From Francisella sp. LA112445 (GTDB lineage Bacteria; Pseudomonadota; Gammaproteobacteria; Francisellales; Francisellaceae): a stretch of 64,000 nt of DNA. Below are positions 33,333-43,554 of this stretch, piece after piece. The stretch lies in the NCBI RefSeq assembly GCF_012224145.1, contig NZ_CP041030.1:496001-560000 (forward strand), given 5' to 3'. The notes under the pieces were generated by a model that was not told the DNA's origin, did not search any database, and saw nothing but the letters and a program-made list of their open reading frames with translations. Within the stretch, counting starts at the first letter, position 1. Each line of letters begins with the position of its first letter. The translations under genes were made by a program, and so were the position numbers.

Positions 33333-34613
33333 ATGCTAGTAACAAAATATCAAAAATTAGTGATTAGTTTAATTGTTCTTACAGGAGTTTGTTCTGGGTT
33401 TGATATAGGTGTTATATCAGGAACTTTACCTGTTATAAAAGATGAGCTATCTCTAAATTTCAGTCAGTTATCACAGATAGCGGGGATGGTGTTTTTCGGT
33501 GCCTTATTATCAAAGTTGATATCTGGTCCATTAATGGATTTTTTGAGTAGAAAAAATGTTATAGCTTTTGGAGCATTGCTATTTACGATATCAATGGTAT
33601 TAATGATGCTTTCAAATACTTTTGTAACTCTTATGTTATCAAGGCTTCTTCAAGGCATTTCAGTTGGTTTTTTACTAACAGTAGTTCCTATATATATTTC
33701 TGAAACAAGTATTGCAAGATTTAGAGGTAGGGCTATGGCAATATTCCAGCTATCATTAGTTTCAGGAATATTTTTAGCTAATTTGTTTGCTAGTATATTT
33801 GTTAATGATTTTGGTTGGAGGTTTATTTTTGGTTGTGCTATTCCATTTTCGATAGCTTTATTTATAGTTAGTCTCTTAGCACCATTTTCACCATCATGGC
33901 TTGTGTTAAAAGGTAGAAATAATCAGGCATTAACTATAGGTGAGCAACTAGATTTAAAAATTCAATTATCATTGAAGGAAAAAAATAAAATAGGATTTAT
34001 CGAATTTATAAAGATTGTTATTAAGCAAAAGTATTATCTTTCTATAGCATTAATTAGTTTGATGGCTGTTCTAAATGGGTTTGTTGGTATAAATGTTTTT
34101 ATCAGCTATGGTCCAACTATTTTTGGTCAGCTTACGAATTGCTCTAGTTGCGATCCAACTTATTATGGCTCAGCTATGACTTTAGTTAACCTAATAGCTA
34201 CTGTAGTTGGTTTATTTTTAGTTGATGTTGTTGGTAGAAGAAAACTTATTATAGGAGGGTTAATTATATCTTTCCTATCAATATTTATGACAGTTCTGTT
34301 TATAACTGGTAGCTCTGATAATATGGCATTATTTATGCTTGTGATTGTTGTGTTTGGTGGAGCAGTTGGTCCTGGTGTTTGTATATGGTTGGTTTTATCA
34401 GAGGTTTTACCTGTACATATAAGAGCAACGGGTATATCTATTGCTCTTGTTTCTAAGGCTCTAATTGAGAGTATGTTTATTTCGAGCTTTTTAGATCTTA
34501 TTAATGATTATGGTTATGCACCTATACTATATTTTATGGGAGTTTGCATAGTTGTATTTATAGTAGTAGTTTATAAATTTTTGCCAGAAATGACAAATAA
34601 GGAACTTCTTTAG
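33333..34613 (+). CDS. MFS transporter, sugar-porter type
   Basis: Polytopic membrane protein of 426 residues with about 12 membrane segments. Sugar-porter hallmarks: GFDIGVISGTLP in segment 1, GPLMDFLSRKN after segment 2, PIYISETSIARFRGRAM after segment 4, and the second-half copy VDVVGRRKLIIGG and SEVLPVHIRATG. Substrate is probably a sugar or polyol, H+-coupled; not more precisely predictable. It is convergent with the thioesterase gene, with a 5-bp gap. Confidence 0.85.
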   Translation: MLVTKYQKLVISLIVLTGVCSGFDIGVISGTLPVIKDELSLNFSQLSQIAGMVFFGALLSKLISGPLMDFLSRKNVIAFGALLFTISMVLMMLSNTFVTLMLSRLLQGISVGFLLTVVPIYISETSIARFRGRAMAIFQLSLVSGIFLANLFASIFVNDFGWRFIFGCAIPFSIALFIVSLLAPFSPSWLVLKGRNNQALTIGEQLDLKIQLSLKEKNKIGFIEFIKIVIKQKYYLSIALISLMAVLNGFVGINVFISYGPTIFGQLTNCSSCDPTYYGSAMTLVNLIATVVGLFLVDVVGRRKLIIGGLIISFLSIFMTVLFITGSSDNMALFMLVIVVFGGAVGPGVCIWLVLSEVLPVHIRATGISIALVSKALIESMFISSFLDLINDYGYAPILYFMGVCIVVFIVVVYKFLPEMTNKELL

Positions 34614-34618
34614 ACGAG

Positions 34619-35107
34619 TTACTTTAGATGTGCAGTTAGATCTTTTAAATCGTAACTAGCTATATCTTTTTGTTTTGCATGATGTTCTTCTAGAAGGGCA
34701 AAATCAGCATCTGCATAAGCACATAGATCACCTTTTTCATTGTAAATATCAACTTTTATCCAAACTGTTGTGCGACCTTTTCTAATAATACTAGTTTTAA
34801 AAATATGAGAGACCTTGCTATAAGTTGGCTTAAGATATTTAATGTTTAGGTTACGAGTCATACAAAATGACTTACTAACACTTAAAACATGCTTACCAAG
34901 AATATCATCACATATTAAAGCAATAATGCCTCCATGGATGACATTATCCCAACCTACATGGTTAGGTAAGCATTTAAACTTAGTATACATATGCTCGCCA
35001 ATATGATATAGCGGAAGTTTAATCCCTAAAGGGTTTCTTTTTGTATTACTAAAACAGGTAAAATCCCAAGGGAAATCAATTGGTTTGTGGTTATCTAAAT
35101 TTATCAT
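34619..35107 (-). CDS. Hotdog-fold acyl-CoA thioesterase (PaaI-like)
   Basis: Protein of 162 residues in the 4HBT hotdog superfamily. The helix motif HVGWDNVIHGGIIALICDD carries the family's catalytic region, with the typical HGG and Asp downstream. It should hydrolyse acyl-CoA thioesters. Lying downstream of fadA-fadB-fadE-fadD on the same strand (246 bp after fadA), it could release CoA from stalled intermediates. The gap argues for its own promoter. Confidence 0.82.
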   Translation of the reverse strand: MINLDNHKPIDFPWDFTCFSNTKRNPLGIKLPLYHIGEHMYTKFKCLPNHVGWDNVIHGGIIALICDDILGKHVLSVSKSFCMTRNLNIKYLKPTYSKVSHIFKTSIIRKGRTTVWIKVDIYNEKGDLCAYADADFALLEEHHAKQKDIASYDLKDLTAHLK

Positions 35108-35222
35108 TTTTTATACCTATCAAATTATTACATAAATAAATTTAAAGACTGTTTATTTGGTGATACTCTAATACTCTAACCAAGACCTTATAAGTAGGAG
35201 GGTGTCATATAAGCCCATTATC

Positions 35223-35245
35223 ATCCTCGTGCTTGAAACGGGGAT
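35223..35245. repeat. Short REP-like hairpin between fadA and the thioesterase gene
   Basis: ATCCTCGT (35223-35230) pairs with ACGGGGAT (35238-35245), with one G-T pair, around loop GCTTGAA. It lies in the 246-bp gap after fadA. It is G+C-richer than its surroundings and resembles the TCATCC-type repeated hairpins of many gammaproteobacteria. It could also serve as a weak fadA terminator, since it is downstream of that gene. Confidence 0.4.
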
Positions 35246-35353
35246 CTCTTGACTACACGTCAAATCAACAGTTTTAAAATATATTATTTTTTATAAGTTT
35301 GTGTTTGTAGTTTAGCTTAAAAATATTTAATACTAGAGAAGGTTATGAAACTC

Positions 35354-36541
35354 TTAGCATGCTTCGATAATACCTGCCGCACCCATTCCAGTACCAATAC
35401 ACATTGTAATCATAGCATATTTTTTACCAGTACGTCTTAGTCCGTGTAGTGCTTTAACGGTTAATATTGTACCAGTAGCACCAAGAGGGTGACCTAAGGC
35501 AATAGCTCCCCCGCAAGGATTAACTTTTTCTGGATTAAGTTTAAGATCATGTATTACAGCTAGTGATTGTGCTGCAAAAGCTTCATTTAGCTCGATCCAA
35601 TCAATATCATCGATTGTTAGGTTTGTTTGTTTAAGTATCTTAGGTACGGCAGCAACAGGGCCTATACCCATAATACGTGGATCAACACCAGCTACTGAGA
35701 AGCCTAAAAACTTGCCTAAAGGTTTTAGATTATGTTCTTTAAGATATTTCTCACTTACAAGAATTACAGCACCAGCTCCATCTGATACTTGTGAGCTATT
35801 ACCAGCGGTAACAGAACCACCATTTGCAAAAGCAGGTTTTAACTTAGCTAGAGCTTCAGCTGATGTATCTTTACGTGCACCTTCATCAGTAGCTATAGTC
35901 TTCTTATGATTGATGATTTCACCACTTTGCTCATCTGGTTTACGATGATCAACATTTATTGGTAGTATTTCATCTTTAAAGTAGTCATTTTCAATAGCAT
36001 TAACAGCTTTTTTGTGACTATCAAGAGCAAAAGCGTCTTGATCTTGACGAGATATATTCCAGTCTTTAGCAACATTTTCAGCAGTGATACCCATACCGTA
36101 AGCTATGGCAATATTTTCATCTTTTTCAAATACCTCTTTGCTAAAAGACATTTTATTACCACCAAAAGGGATCATGCTCATACTTTCTATACCAGCACCT
36201 ATAGCTACATCCATATTACCTTGAGCAATCTCATTTGCTGCAATGGCGATTGATTGTAGCCCAGAGCTACAGTAACGGTTAATAGTAAAAGCTGGAACAG
36301 TATTTGGTAAACCAGCAAGAAGAGATGATATTCTAGCAACATTTAGACCTTGTTCAGCTTCTGGCATAGCACAGCCAACAACTATATCACCGATATCATC
36401 AGGATTAATATTTGACTCAGTAACAGTCTTTCTCAATACATCTGCTAGTAGCTCATCCGGACGTTTTTTTGCAAAACCACCTTTTTTGCCTTTTGTAACC
36501 GCAGAGCGTTTTGCAGCGATTATATATACATTTTCACTCAT
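35354..36541 (-). CDS. fadA: 3-ketoacyl-CoA thiolase
   Basis: Thiolase of 395 residues completing beta-oxidation by cleaving 3-ketoacyl-CoA to acetyl-CoA. Active-site nucleophile C91 is in NRYCSSGLQSIA. The His motif GHPLGATG and the second catalytic Cys, C381 in MCIGTGMGAAG, are intact. It starts 13 bp after the stop of fadB, the usual coupling of the trifunctional partners. Length and motifs are full. Confidence 0.92.
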   Translation of the reverse strand: MSENVYIIAAKRSAVTKGKKGGFAKKRPDELLADVLRKTVTESNINPDDIGDIVVGCAMPEAEQGLNVARISSLLAGLPNTVPAFTINRYCSSGLQSIAIAANEIAQGNMDVAIGAGIESMSMIPFGGNKMSFSKEVFEKDENIAIAYGMGITAENVAKDWNISRQDQDAFALDSHKKAVNAIENDYFKDEILPINVDHRKPDEQSGEIINHKKTIATDEGARKDTSAEALAKLKPAFANGGSVTAGNSSQVSDGAGAVILVSEKYLKEHNLKPLGKFLGFSVAGVDPRIMGIGPVAAVPKILKQTNLTIDDIDWIELNEAFAAQSLAVIHDLKLNPEKVNPCGGAIALGHPLGATGTILTVKALHGLRRTGKKYAMITMCIGTGMGAAGIIEAC

Positions 36542-36554
36542 GGACAGTACTCCC

Positions 36555-39245
36555 TTAGTTTCTTAGTGGTTTGCCTGTTTCTAGCATATGTTTCATTCGA
36601 GCTTCAGTTTTCTCAGACATAGCAAGCTCCTTGAAGTTTTTAAGTTCTCTTCCAAGGATCCAGTCTTCTGAAACTTCAGTATCTTTTTCAATTTCTCCGC
36701 CACACATCGTATCTGCAAGATTTACCGCAATTTTATAATCATGTTCAGATATTTGATTACCATCACGCATATTTACAAGCAAAGCTTTGACTGTTGCGAT
36801 ACCAGTCTCACCAAATACTTGAATTTTTTGCTTAAGAGGAGGTTGGTATTGACTAAATGCTAGTAGTTGAGCTTTTTTAAGAGCAACAGTAAGTATTTCT
36901 TTACTATTCATGACGATAGTATCACTTTCACGCAAGAAGCCCATTTCTTTGGCTTCATAACCACTTTTAGCTACTTGTGCTAAAGCTAAATTCTTATAGC
37001 GTTTTTCAAAGTCTTTCCATGGATCTTGCGCTTTAGAAGCTCGTAGAGCCATTTCTTTTGAGCCTCCCCAACCAGGTATAATCCCTACACCTGCCTCAAC
37101 TAGACCAATATAACTTTCATGTGCAGCAACTGCAGCATCACAATGCAAGATAGTTTCACAACCACCACCAAAGGCAAATCCCTTAACAGCTGCAACCACA
37201 GGTATCTTGCTATAACGAAGTTTTTGGGTAATGATTTGATGGCCTTTGCGAATGACTTCTTCTATTGCAGCTTCACCATTCATGGTAAATTTGATACCGA
37301 ACTCTTCTAGATTTGCGCCAACTGAGAAGATATCTTGTTGTTGCCATATAACCATGCCATCTAAGTTTTCTTCAGCGTAATTTATGGCTTCAGAAATGCC
37401 ATCTAGTACATCATCGCCAATAGAGCACATTTTACTCTTAAATGATAATATGCCGATACCTTTATAGTCATCTATTTGCCATAGTTTGACACCATCATTT
37501 TCATAGAGTGTTTCAGTATTAACTTCACTTGAATGTTGAATAACAGTATCTGCGAAAAGTTGTCTAGCATAGACGTTTAATTTATCGCGAGATATAAGTT
37601 CTTTATCATTAAAACTAAATTCTTTGTTATTTTGATAAACACCAATATCTAAATCATCTACCCAGTCAGGAAGTTTGTTTTGTGATAGAGCTTTACCTGC
37701 GGAAATATCTTCTTTTAACCATTTAGTAACTTTGTGCCAGCCAGCTAATTGCCAGATTTCAAAGATTCCTTGTTTCCAACCAAATCCCCAACGAATTGCT
37801 AGATCCATATCTTTAGGGAAGTTTGATATATCTCCAACAAGATGGGCTGCATATAGGAACATTTCTCTAAACGTTGCCCAAATAAATTGAGCTTGGGTGT
37901 TATCACTATTTCGTAAGCCTTCAAGCTTGTTGCTCCAATCTTTATCAGATAAAATTTTTAAAACTTCTTTGTCTGCTTTTTTATCCGATGGACGATATTC
38001 TTTAGAATCTAAGTCGAGCACTTTAATACCATCAGACTCTTTTATATATAAGCCTTTTTTGGTCTTTTGCCCAAGAGAGCCATTATCAATAAGGTTTTGG
38101 ATCCAACTAGGAGTTTTATATAAATCCTGCCAGCCATCTTCTAGGTTATCTTTCATTGTTTCTACTACATGTGATAATACATCTAGTCCAACCAAGTCAG
38201 CAGTTCTATAGGTAGCACTTTTAGCACGTCCTAACTTTTTACCTGTAAGCTCATCAACTATTTCTAATGGGATATTCATTTTCTCGGTATAGTGACAAGT
38301 TACAAGCATAGAAAACACACCTAAGCGGTTAGCTATAAAGTTTGGTGTATCTTTTGCTCTTATTATGCTTTTACCAAGTTTTTCTACTAAGAAAGTTTCC
38401 AATTTATCAATAATTTCAAGATTAGTATCTTTATGAGGGATTAACTCAACTAACGGCATATATCTAGGAGGGTTAAAAAAGTGCACACCACAGAAGTTTA
38501 TTTTTAAATTTTCAGGTAGAACTTCAGCAAGTGTTGTGATGCTAAGTCCAGATGTGTTAGATGCTAATATAGCGTTTTCTTTTAAATGACTTGTAATATT
38601 TGTATATAAACTCTCTTTTATGTCCAAACGCTCAGCTACAGCTTCAATAACAAAATCACAGTCTTGAAGTAGCTCTAGATTATCTTCATAGTTGGCTGGA
38701 GTAATATATTTAATTGATTCTTTTGAGCCAAAAGGAGCAGGATTAAGTTTTGTGAGCTTTTGTAACGAGTCTTCTATGATTTTATTTGGTTGCCCATCTT
38801 GTGATTTTAGGTCAAAAAGAATAACTGGAAATCTTGCATTTGCAAAATGAGCAGCTATTTGAGCTCCCATTGTTCCAGCACCAAGTACTGCTATTTTATC
38901 GATATCTTGGCGCTGTGGTTTACGATCTACAGGTTCTAGTTTTTTTGCAATATTTGATTGTGAGTTATTACTCTCGCTATCAGGAAGATATTCATCGCCA
39001 AAAACTTTCAAATAACCGCGCATGGCATCTTCTTTTGACATACCTTTAATAGCGTCCCAAGCCATCCACTTAGCTTTCTCGACCATTTTCAATGCAGAAG
39101 GCTTTTTGGTATTATTATCGCCTTCTTTAACTTGTTTATAGAAGGCATACAATTTGAGCTTTTGACTATTATCCGGCTTGAAATCAATAGTTGCATCGCG
39201 GACAGCTACAAGCATTTCTTCAAATTTTTTTTCTAACTCAGTCAT
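36555..39245 (-). CDS. fadB: ACBP / 3-hydroxyacyl-CoA dehydrogenase / enoyl-CoA hydratase fusion
   Basis: Multifunctional beta-oxidation protein of 896 residues. An N-terminal acyl-CoA-binding-protein domain (about 1-88) carries KLYAFYKQVKEGD and AKWMAWDAIKGMSKEDAM. A 3-hydroxyacyl-CoA dehydrogenase follows, with NAD fold IAVLGAGTMGAQIAAHFA near residue 120 and its C-terminal domain after about 300. A crotonase/enoyl-CoA hydratase domain lies near the C-terminus (VAAVKGFAFGGGCE, then GLVEAGVGIIPGWGG). The order dehydrogenase-then-hydratase is the reverse of E. coli FadB, and the ACBP fusion is rare in bacteria. I recall a FadB/AcbP fusion annotated in Francisella. It lies between fadE and fadA. 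Confidence 0.92.
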   Translation of the reverse strand: MTELEKKFEEMLVAVRDATIDFKPDNSQKLKLYAFYKQVKEGDNNTKKPSALKMVEKAKWMAWDAIKGMSKEDAMRGYLKVFGDEYLPDSESNNSQSNIAKKLEPVDRKPQRQDIDKIAVLGAGTMGAQIAAHFANARFPVILFDLKSQDGQPNKIIEDSLQKLTKLNPAPFGSKESIKYITPANYEDNLELLQDCDFVIEAVAERLDIKESLYTNITSHLKENAILASNTSGLSITTLAEVLPENLKINFCGVHFFNPPRYMPLVELIPHKDTNLEIIDKLETFLVEKLGKSIIRAKDTPNFIANRLGVFSMLVTCHYTEKMNIPLEIVDELTGKKLGRAKSATYRTADLVGLDVLSHVVETMKDNLEDGWQDLYKTPSWIQNLIDNGSLGQKTKKGLYIKESDGIKVLDLDSKEYRPSDKKADKEVLKILSDKDWSNKLEGLRNSDNTQAQFIWATFREMFLYAAHLVGDISNFPKDMDLAIRWGFGWKQGIFEIWQLAGWHKVTKWLKEDISAGKALSQNKLPDWVDDLDIGVYQNNKEFSFNDKELISRDKLNVYARQLFADTVIQHSSEVNTETLYENDGVKLWQIDDYKGIGILSFKSKMCSIGDDVLDGISEAINYAEENLDGMVIWQQQDIFSVGANLEEFGIKFTMNGEAAIEEVIRKGHQIITQKLRYSKIPVVAAVKGFAFGGGCETILHCDAAVAAHESYIGLVEAGVGIIPGWGGSKEMALRASKAQDPWKDFEKRYKNLALAQVAKSGYEAKEMGFLRESDTIVMNSKEILTVALKKAQLLAFSQYQPPLKQKIQVFGETGIATVKALLVNMRDGNQISEHDYKIAVNLADTMCGGEIEKDTEVSEDWILGRELKNFKELAMSEKTEARMKHMLETGKPLRN

Positions 39246-39311
39246 TTTTCCTCCTTGAGGTCGATATCACTATCGATTTTTTTGTATAAACATTTAACAG
39301 AGTATTTTTAT

Positions 39312-41552
39312 CTAAATTTCTCCTTTAGCTTGCCATTCTGGGTGAGCATTTTTAGGGCCTAGTGCATAGTCATCAAACTCATCTGTTTGGATGATATTAT
39401 TAACCTTAGTTAACATCTCTTTAGCGTTTTGAGCCTCTTCTTCAGATATGATATTATTTTCCAAAGCTTCTTCAATGCAGGCTGACCAGTTCACTTTAGG
39501 TAACTTTTCAGCTTTAATAGCATCGATAATTTTTTTCTTGATGTTTGTAACTTTTAGAGCTGCTAGGTATGCATTTTCAACCCTACCAGTTGGATCATTA
39601 TCATTATTTGGTACATAGCAGTAAGCTTTCATAGCTTCTCTGGTTTCACAGTTTGTACTTAAAGCCTTGCATATTTGTGCTTCAAGTTTATCTGAGGGTC
39701 TTCTGAATTTCTTACCATAAGGGAACACAAAGAGTTTCATTTTTGTACCAAATATTCTATTTGGGAAGTTTCTGAATAGATCTAACATCGCTTGTTGGGC
39801 TTGGTATAAGCAATGCTGAATACTCCAATCAACAAAAATATCATCACTCATTGGTTCATCGGCATCTTTATAGTATTTTAGAACAGCACAAGCCATATAT
39901 AGATAGCTCATAATATCACCAAGACGTGCTGATAATCTTTCTTTACGTTTTATACCAGCTCCCAAAACTGTAACAGATATATCATTAACATAAGAATATG
40001 CGGTACTCATATGAGAAATATATCTATAGTAGCGTTTGAATTTTGAGTTATAGCTAGTAGCGGTAAAGCCTCCGCTTAGGCCATACCATAAGGTACGAGA
40101 GCCATTAAGAGCCATATATTTAAAGTGACTTTTAAAGTTATCGGTAAAACTTTTTTCATCATCATTCATTAAACTTTCTATTTCTTTGCGTATGTATGGG
40201 TGACATTTCATAGCACCTTGGCCAAATATCATTAAGTTACGCGTCATAATATTTGCACCTTCAACAGTTATGCCAATTGGTGTTGCCATATATGGAATAG
40301 CAAGATAGTTATTTGGTCCCATAATAATTGCTCGACCACCATGAATATCCATTGAGTTATTGATAGTTGTACGTCCCATTTCAGTTAGATGATATTTTGC
40401 AATTGCTGAAGCAACAGAAGGGCGAATATCACTATCAACAGCAGCTACTGTAAATTGGCGAGTTGCATTAGCTATATACGCAAGACCTGCCGTTTGAGCT
40501 AGTTTTTCTTGAACACCTTCAAACTGAGCAATCGGAACTTTAAACTGCTCACGGACACTTGCATATGCCGATGTAATAACAGTAGACATTAAAGTATTTG
40601 CTGTGCCACATGCTGGTAATGATATTGCTCTACCTATAGATAAGCACTCAACTAGCATACGCCAACCTTCCCCAGCCATTTTCTGACCACCTATGACCCA
40701 GTCCATAGGTATAAAAACATCCCTAGCCTTTATATAACCATTCATAAATGCTTGTCCTAAAGGAAAACCTCGCTTACCTATCTCTAGACCTTTATGATCA
40801 TGAGGGAGTAAAGCACATGTAATACCTTCTGAGCCTGTATCTTCTAATAATCCATCAGGATCTTGTAGCTGAAATGCTAAGCCCACAAGTGTTGCAATAG
40901 GAGCTAAAGTGATATAGCGTTTGTTGATATTCTTTAGTTTAATTCCTAGAGTTTTCTTACCGTTGTACTCTTCATAGCATACAATACCTTTATCAGGTAA
41001 AGAGGTTGCATCAGATCCAGCAGTAGGTCCTGTTAATGCAAAACAAGGTATTTCCTCCCCAGAAGCTAATCGTGGTAGATAATAGTCTTTTTGATGATCT
41101 GTACCATAATGAACTAAAAGCTCACCAGGGCCTAAAGAGTTTGGAACCATTACAGTAATTGCTGCGGTGACACTTTTTGTTGCTAGTTTCATTACTATCT
41201 CTGAGTGAGCTGCTGCAGAAAAGCCTTTGCCACCATACTCTTTACCGATTACTAAGCCTAAAAAACCTTTTTTGCGAATAAAATCCCAGGTTTCTACTGT
41301 TAAATCCTTATCTTCATAATTAATTTTCCAGTCATCAATCATGGTGCAAAGTTCAGTAGTTTCATTATCTAGAAAAGACTTTTCTTCAGTAGATAGTTCA
41401 AACTTCTTAAGGCTATGAAGTTTATCAAAATCTGGCTTTCCTTGGAATAAGTCTTGCTCAAACCAGTTATCACCTGCATTAAGGGCAGTTTGTTCAGTTT
41501 TTGAAATTTTTGGGGTCGATTTCTTTGCTATTTTGTAAATCTTGTTGAACAT
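39312..41552 (-). CDS. fadE: Acyl-CoA dehydrogenase, FadE type
   Basis: FAD enzyme for the first oxidation step of beta-oxidation, 746 residues, a little shorter than E. coli FadE. The acyl-CoA dehydrogenase core includes CFALTGPTAGSDATSLPD (170-187) and the catalytic-base region GITVEGANIMTRNLM with E431. The C-terminal extension (about 470-746) matches the DUF1974 part of FadE. No membrane anchor like the one at the N-terminus of E. coli FadE is evident. It lies 29 bp downstream of fadD and 66 bp upstream of fadB. Confidence 0.92.
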   Translation of the reverse strand: MFNKIYKIAKKSTPKISKTEQTALNAGDNWFEQDLFQGKPDFDKLHSLKKFELSTEEKSFLDNETTELCTMIDDWKINYEDKDLTVETWDFIRKKGFLGLVIGKEYGGKGFSAAAHSEIVMKLATKSVTAAITVMVPNSLGPGELLVHYGTDHQKDYYLPRLASGEEIPCFALTGPTAGSDATSLPDKGIVCYEEYNGKKTLGIKLKNINKRYITLAPIATLVGLAFQLQDPDGLLEDTGSEGITCALLPHDHKGLEIGKRGFPLGQAFMNGYIKARDVFIPMDWVIGGQKMAGEGWRMLVECLSIGRAISLPACGTANTLMSTVITSAYASVREQFKVPIAQFEGVQEKLAQTAGLAYIANATRQFTVAAVDSDIRPSVASAIAKYHLTEMGRTTINNSMDIHGGRAIIMGPNNYLAIPYMATPIGITVEGANIMTRNLMIFGQGAMKCHPYIRKEIESLMNDDEKSFTDNFKSHFKYMALNGSRTLWYGLSGGFTATSYNSKFKRYYRYISHMSTAYSYVNDISVTVLGAGIKRKERLSARLGDIMSYLYMACAVLKYYKDADEPMSDDIFVDWSIQHCLYQAQQAMLDLFRNFPNRIFGTKMKLFVFPYGKKFRRPSDKLEAQICKALSTNCETREAMKAYCYVPNNDNDPTGRVENAYLAALKVTNIKKKIIDAIKAEKLPKVNWSACIEEALENNIISEEEAQNAKEMLTKVNNIIQTDEFDDYALGPKNAHPEWQAKGEI

Positions 41553-41581
41553 TTTTAGCTCCTTAAGCAGTGAGTTAATTA

Positions 41582-43270
41582 TTATTGTTCATATTTCTCA
41601 GCATATTCTTTTTGTAAGGCATTTACATCAATTTTTCCTACCGTATTTTTAGGTAGCTCATCAATAAAAATTATTTTTCTTGGGAGTTTATAGTGAGCTA
41701 GTTTGCTTTCGCAATATTTGAATATTTGTTTTTTGGATATTTTTGCATCTGGTTTTAGAACTATAAAAGCTACTGGCATCTCACCAGTTTCTTTAGAGTG
41801 TCCTTTGATAACAGCAGCATCTTCTATTTCATCTTTCTCAATAAGTACAAGTTCGACTTCTTTAGGGAATACATTAAAACCAGATACAATAATCATATGT
41901 TTTATACGCCCTGAGATTACTAGGCGACCAAGCTCATCTAAGTAGCCCATATCTCCAGTTTTAAGCCAGCCATCATCAGTGAAATGCTCTTTGTTTATTT
42001 CAGGGAGGCTCCAGAATCCAGGAGATTTTTGTGGACCTGTAACCCAAATTTCACCAGTTTCACCTTGAGGTAATTCTTTACCATTATCATCGTAGATCTT
42101 TATATCTGTACCTGGTAAAGGAAAGCCAACAGTACCATTAAAAGGCTCATCTTCTAATGAGTTAACTGTAACTACAGGAGACATTTCAGATAGACCATAT
42201 CCTTCTTTAATATTTACTCCTGTTACTTTTTTCCATTCATTTGCTACAGCTTCAGTAGTTGACATCCCGCCACTTATGGAAAGCTGGAAGTTAGGGAATT
42301 TACTATTTTTGAATTTTTTATTATGCAATAATGCTATATAAAGAGTATTTACACCAAAGATAGTGGAGAAGTTATTTTTTCTCATTTCACTAACTAATGA
42401 TTTTATATCTCTAGGGTTCGGAACTAACACTTGGAATGCCCCAGAAAAGTAAAAAAGAAATAGGTTTCCTGTAAGGCTAAAAATATGATAGATAGGTAGA
42501 GCATTTATAACAATTTGTTCACTAAGATTTATTGAAAACCCTTCAGTCCAAGCTTTTATCTGATAAATATTAGCAACGATGTTTTTATGGAGTAAGATTG
42601 TTCCTTTAGGTGTCCCTGTAGTACCACTAGAGTATTGTAAGGCTGTAATATCATCAGGGCTGATTTTAATCTTAGAGTAATCAGGCTTGTCATCTGAGCT
42701 TATAGCGTTTTCAAAAGTATCGAACTTATCTTTTGAGAATTTATCTTTCATACCTTTGATATACTTGATAATAAAAGAAATCAGCTGTTTCTTAGGTGAT
42801 GGGTATAGATCAGCAATGCCTGTGACCATTTTGTGTTGTAGATCTTCACATTCATCGGCAATAGCTTCAACATTATGAGCTAATGAAGAAAGGACAATTA
42901 TTGCTTTTGCTTTTGAATCTCTAAGTATTCCTTTGACTTCTCTACTTGTATATAAAGGGTTTATATTAATAAAGATACAACCTAACTTAATTAGAGAAAA
43001 TATGATGATAGGGAATTGCAATATGTTGGGTAACATAATTGCTATATGGTCACCTTTTTTGATATTCCATTTATTTTGTAGAAATCCAGCAAATTGATCA
43101 GAGTAATTATCAATTTCTTTAAAAGTTAGTTTTTCACCGTGACAGGTAAGAGCATCTTTTGAGGAAAATTTTTCAGTGGTTTCTTTAAGCATATCATTTA
43201 GAGTGATATTAGGTATGCTTATGTTAGGATTTACTTCTTTAGGGTAGTTTTCTTTCCATGGTTTAGGCAT
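41582..43270 (-). CDS. fadD: Long-chain fatty-acyl-CoA synthetase
   Basis: ATP-dependent acyl-CoA ligase of 562 residues that activates fatty acids at the inner membrane. The P-loop-like AMP motif is LQYSSGTTGTPKGTILL. Further motifs are GYGLSE, the TGD motif (WLKTGDMGY) and the C-terminal catalytic lysine in PKNTVGKID. It is the first gene of the fadD-fadE-fadB-fadA run and is divergent from the ArsC-like gene, with 284 bp between the starts. RBS GGAG lies before the ATG. Confidence 0.93.
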   Translation of the reverse strand: MPKPWKENYPKEVNPNISIPNITLNDMLKETTEKFSSKDALTCHGEKLTFKEIDNYSDQFAGFLQNKWNIKKGDHIAIMLPNILQFPIIIFSLIKLGCIFININPLYTSREVKGILRDSKAKAIIVLSSLAHNVEAIADECEDLQHKMVTGIADLYPSPKKQLISFIIKYIKGMKDKFSKDKFDTFENAISSDDKPDYSKIKISPDDITALQYSSGTTGTPKGTILLHKNIVANIYQIKAWTEGFSINLSEQIVINALPIYHIFSLTGNLFLFYFSGAFQVLVPNPRDIKSLVSEMRKNNFSTIFGVNTLYIALLHNKKFKNSKFPNFQLSISGGMSTTEAVANEWKKVTGVNIKEGYGLSEMSPVVTVNSLEDEPFNGTVGFPLPGTDIKIYDDNGKELPQGETGEIWVTGPQKSPGFWSLPEINKEHFTDDGWLKTGDMGYLDELGRLVISGRIKHMIIVSGFNVFPKEVELVLIEKDEIEDAAVIKGHSKETGEMPVAFIVLKPDAKISKKQIFKYCESKLAHYKLPRKIIFIDELPKNTVGKIDVNALQKEYAEKYEQ

Positions 43271-43510
43271 TTTAAATCTCCTATTACTTACTGAATTTTT
43301 ATTAACCCTCTATTTAATTCTCCTGTATTGTGGCTTTGTACTTTAAAATATTTCTTATGATTTCATTATATTAGATATTTAATCCCACCAGCAAATCTTT
43401 TTTACAAATTTGGTTATCTAAATAGTTAAATTATTTTAATGTTAGTGTTTCTGTTATCTCGTGTAACTATTGTGGTGAAACTTTTTTTATCATTTCTTTT
43501 TCAATTCATT

Positions 43511-43516
43511 TATAAT
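43511..43516 (+). promoter_or_regulatory. -10 box ahead of the ArsC-like gene
   Basis: TATAAT lies 38 bp before the ATG at 43555, in the 284-bp gap between the divergent fadD and ArsC-like genes. A matching -35 is not clear. I see no other definite element in this gap; fadD must also have its promoter here. Confidence 0.4.
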
Positions 43517-43554
43517 TATGGATATTAACAAGAAATAGGGTATTTAGTATTGTT

